The translations under genes were made by a program, and so were the position numbers. 6,315 nucleotides of DNA from an uncultured Planctomycetaceae bacterium. Lineage in GTDB: Bacteria > Planctomycetota > Planctomycetia > Planctomycetales > Planctomycetaceae. The stretch lies in NCBI GenBank assembly GCA_903898975.1, contig CAIUHT010000113.1, positions 1 to 6,315 on the forward strand, in the 5' to 3' direction. The notes under the pieces are model-generated. The model did no database searches. It was given only the letters and a program-made list of their open reading frames with translations, and had not been told where the DNA came from. Each line of letters begins with the position of its first letter. Positions within the stretch are counted from its first letter, which is position 1. Below are positions 5,707 to 6,315 of the stretch, in pieces.

Positions 5707-6315
5707 GCGAATGTCACCTCTCCGGAGGCCTGAACTCGGCGGACTCTCTCACCCGCCAGTGGTGGGGCTGGCAACCGCTCGATTCCCTCACCACAAGCCA
5801 GCATTGCACAGGGGAAAGGCAGCGGCAAGCCGACCTCCGCCCTGGACTTAGACACGCTCCTCAAAAGCTGCGGAATCGCAAGTCGCGAGCCGCAAAGCCC
5901 TGGAACTCCCCTCCTCTCCTCATCCGGTCCCGGCCAAGAGAAACTCCCGATCGGGCTGACGTCCCGTTCCGCAGCGGCCAGATCCCCAGTCGCCGGGATG
6001 TCCACCCCCCATCCAATCGCCTCAGGCCCGCAGATTTCCACGGGCTCCCGTTAACTCCAGGCCTCGCATCAAGTCCCGCAGCCTCCACTGGCACGCCCCA
6101 CTTCCAACCAACGCGTGGCGGGCGTGCTGTGAAACGCGGGCTCTCTCTGACGCCACCTCCCCAACAACTATCGCGACCTGCCCGTCGCGATCGAAGCGGA
6201 GGCCCCAGCCGGAACCGCCGCCCCCAACACCGGGCTGGCTGCCGCGGCGTGGGCCGAGCCTGCACCGCTGCCCGCCCCCGCCCCACTCGTCCGCCGACGG
6301 GCCCCAACGAAAACC
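5707..6315. other. About 600 bp upstream of the cytochrome pair, no supportable gene
   Basis: This stretch should contain the promoter of the cytochrome pair, but I find no convincing -35/-10 or sigma-54 element on the minus strand. Minus-strand frames at 5861-6307 and 5625-6041 translate to Arg/Gly/Pro-rich, domain-free sequence and look like chance frames. The last 168 bases (6148-6315) are open on the plus strand with Ala/Pro-rich codons and high GC at third positions but no start codon. Small palindromes are present: CCCGATCGGG at 5946-5955, and a GCCAG/CTGGC repeat at 5755-5772 close to the cytochrome start. No tRNA, CRISPR or mobile-element ends are seen. Confidence 0.5.
5715..5723 (-). 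promoter_or_regulatory. Ribosome binding site for the upstream cytochrome gene
   Basis: On the minus strand GGAGAGGTG is followed by a short spacer and ATG at 5706. The core GGAGAGG ends 10 nt before the start codon, a workable spacing. It decides the start, since no other start codon with a comparable site lies between the upstream in-frame stop and the signal sequence. Confidence 0.6.

Noticed and set aside
5946..5955. CCCGATCGGG palindrome as an operator
   Set aside because: A single 10-bp palindrome about 240 bp from the start, in GC-rich DNA, is expected by chance at roughly this frequency; there is no second copy or promoter nearby.
5861..6307. 148-residue minus-strand open frame upstream of the cytochrome pair
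   Set aside because: The translation is Arg/Gly/Pro-rich with no recognisable domain or signal, as expected for a chance frame in GC-rich DNA. It also overlaps another equally featureless frame (5625-6041).
1..6315. tRNA, rRNA, CRISPR array, insertion-sequence ends or transposase
   Set aside because: I found no tRNA T-loop-like motif in the intergenic regions, no regularly spaced repeats, no terminal inverted repeats flanking a gene and no transposase-like protein.

Overview
This is a GC-rich bacterial window (by eye a little above 60% GC) with three protein-coding genes. Two of them are large c-type multihaem cytochromes fused to C-terminal TPR repeats, an architecture I associate mainly with Planctomycetota and also with Acidobacteriota and related environmental lineages. 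I infer a planctomycete-like host, but no rRNA or other phylogenetic marker is present to prove it.

Layout. Positions 2-1390 (+) hold most of a 12-helix major facilitator superfamily (MFS) transporter whose true start lies left of the window. Positions 1391-1686 are a convergent intergenic region with a perfect 10-bp stem-loop just after the MFS gene and a second inverted repeat nearer the minus-strand gene. Positions 3693-1687 and 5706-3778 (both -) are two tandem paralogues, 668 and 642 residues long, transcribed right to left with an 84-bp gap. Positions 5707-6315 are about 600 bp upstream of this pair with no gene I can support.

How the genes may work together. Each paralogue has an N-terminal membrane anchor or lipoprotein-type signal, seven CXXCH haem-attachment motifs at almost identical residue numbers, a proline-rich linker, and about four C-terminal TPR units. 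They look like a duplicated pair of exported electron-transfer or redox proteins that could be made together and could dock partners through the TPR domain. Neither has a CXXCK motif, so an NrfA-type nitrite reductase active site is not indicated. The substrate or electron partner cannot be told from the sequence. The MFS gene faces the pair and gives no direct functional link.

Most interesting signals: the candidate axial histidines differ between the paralogues (two are lost in the downstream copy); both share an extra pair of non-haem cysteines; and each of the three genes carries a long G/C homopolymer, including a C11 run in the 5' part of the MFS frame.
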